Source: Candidatus Eiseniibacteriota bacterium (GTDB taxonomy: Bacteria > Arandabacterota > Arandabacteria > Arandabacterales > Arandabacteraceae). From it: DNA of 6,503 nucleotides. The stretch spans positions 1 to 6,503 of the forward strand of contig JAUVJV010000136.1 of the NCBI GenBank assembly GCA_030592245.1, in the 5' to 3' direction. Position numbers and translations under genes: made by a program. The notes beneath the pieces were generated by a model, which did not search any database, had not been told where the DNA came from, and saw only the letters and a list, made by a program, of their open reading frames with translations. Below, one piece after another: positions 5,972 through 6,503 of the stretch; within the stretch, counting starts at the first letter, position 1, and every line of letters starts with the position of its first letter.

Positions 5972-6503
5972 TATATAGCGGCTGACCCAGTGCATGAAAC
6001 CCTCGGTGCTGGGCAGGAGCTCTTCAAGCTCCTCGACGCTATCCACCCAGGTGACCAGGGACATCATGGCCACGACGTCCGCAAACGCTATCATGGCATC
6101 GACATCGGATATGATGAACATGACCTCGCCGTCCATGATCTGGCTGCGGTAATTCTGATTCATCGACCCGGCGGTAAGGTAGAAGATCGCTTGCTTTCGT
6201 TCCATATCCGTAAGGCTGGCTTCCCAGGCGTGCACCAGGGGCTTCGCACTCCCGGACATCTTCTCCCGCCGGGCTTTGACATCCGGGTATCTGCCGTCCG
6301 GACCTCTCTTTTCGATCTCGTCCGCCCTGGCCAGCACATAATCCCGCAGAAGGTCTCTCCACTCCTCGAGCGGCAGAAGTGTTGAGAGAGCCTCCCGGGA
6401 TACGAAGAACTGGGTCTTTAGATGGATCTTGGGCCTGCGGTCGCCTTCGGCCTCACCAGAGAGATGTATGGGTTCATACCCGCTTGCCACAAAGTTCTCC
6501 TCA
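5957..6503 (-). CDS. Phospholipase D-like / cardiolipin synthase-like family protein, C-terminal part (5' truncated)
   Basis: C-terminal region of a PLD-superfamily protein, which cleaves or transfers phosphodiester head groups. Numbering from the GTG at 6490: PKIHLKTQFF (20-29) carries the H-x-K pair (H23, K25), and TAGSMNQNYR (106-115) carries G-S-x-N (108-111), the two halves of an HKD motif. They are separated by about 80 mostly helical, charged residues instead of the usual dozen, as I recall for some PLD-like proteins of delta-proteobacteria and their relatives. MDGEVMFIIS (119-128) follows, then a hydrophobic, possibly membrane-associated stretch at about 130-146. The frame stays open through the right edge (E-E-N-F before the GTG), so the start and any first HKD motif are outside the window. 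A GTG start at 6490 with AGGAG six bases upstream is conceivable but would discard the first half of the enzyme. The TAG stop abuts the Omp85 start. Confidence 0.8.
   Translation of the reverse strand, partial: EENFVASGYEPIHLSGEAEGDRRPKIHLKTQFFVSREALSTLLPLEEWRDLLRDYVLARADEIEKRGPDGRYPDVKARREKMSGSAKPLVHAWEASLTDMERKQAIFYLTAGSMNQNYRSQIMDGEVMFIISDVDAMIAFADVVAMMSLVTWVDSVEELEELLPSTEGFMHWVSRYIKRAL

Noticed and set aside
5990..6385. 131-codon open frame on the plus strand opposite the PLD-like gene
   Set aside because: It is antisense to a recognisable PLD-like C-terminus and has no motif of its own.
1..6503. Mobile elements, CRISPR arrays, tRNA or rRNA genes
   Set aside because: No transposase motifs, terminal inverted repeats, spaced direct repeats or tRNA-like cloverleaf were found on reading both strands; all space except short gaps is covered by genes.

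Overview
The window reads as Gram-negative envelope biology. Of six genes, four show an export signal or an outer-membrane barrel architecture: one lipobox, three Sec-type signal peptides and two predicted barrels. The two genes cut by the window edges belong to families that act on phosphate esters. GC content is moderately high, ribosome-binding sites are strong AAGGAG-type, and several starts are TTG or ambiguous. This suits a proteobacterium or a delta-proteobacterial relative (Desulfobacterota or Myxococcota-like), but the sequence alone does not fix the taxon. No rRNA, tRNA, mobile element, CRISPR array or long repeat is visible.

Plus strand, 2-4523: (1) the C-terminal part of a PafA-type alkaline phosphatase superfamily enzyme, cut by the left edge; (2) a 476-aa lipoprotein with DUF1254 and DUF1214 domains; (3) a 270-aa predicted outer-membrane beta-barrel of the 'transporter'/neuromedin-U-like family, starting with TTG; (4) a 343-aa exported protein, a second and shorter DUF1254-DUF1214 architecture. 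Genes 2-4 are close together (gaps of 95 and 47 bp), share a strand and each has its own strong Shine-Dalgarno. They look like one operon: a lipid-anchored DUF1254 protein, an outer-membrane channel-like barrel and a soluble periplasmic DUF1254 protein. The 95-bp gap between genes 2 and 3 is exactly filled by a 32-codon ORF with a hydrophobic core, which is noteworthy but unproven.

Minus strand, 6503-4589, convergent to the first block: (6) the C-terminal part of a phospholipase D-like protein, cut by the right edge, whose TAG stop directly abuts (5) the ATG of a single-POTRA Omp85 protein with a barrel of about 16 strands. The TAGATG junction implies translational coupling. Pairing a lipid hydrolase with a one-POTRA Omp85 barrel recalls the patatin-POTRA-barrel fusions (PlpD, type Vd), here as two separate genes with a PLD-family enzyme.

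The two most interesting units are the DUF1254 / barrel / DUF1254 cassette and the PLD-Omp85 pair. Both are envelope-directed, and the substrates of both are unknown.
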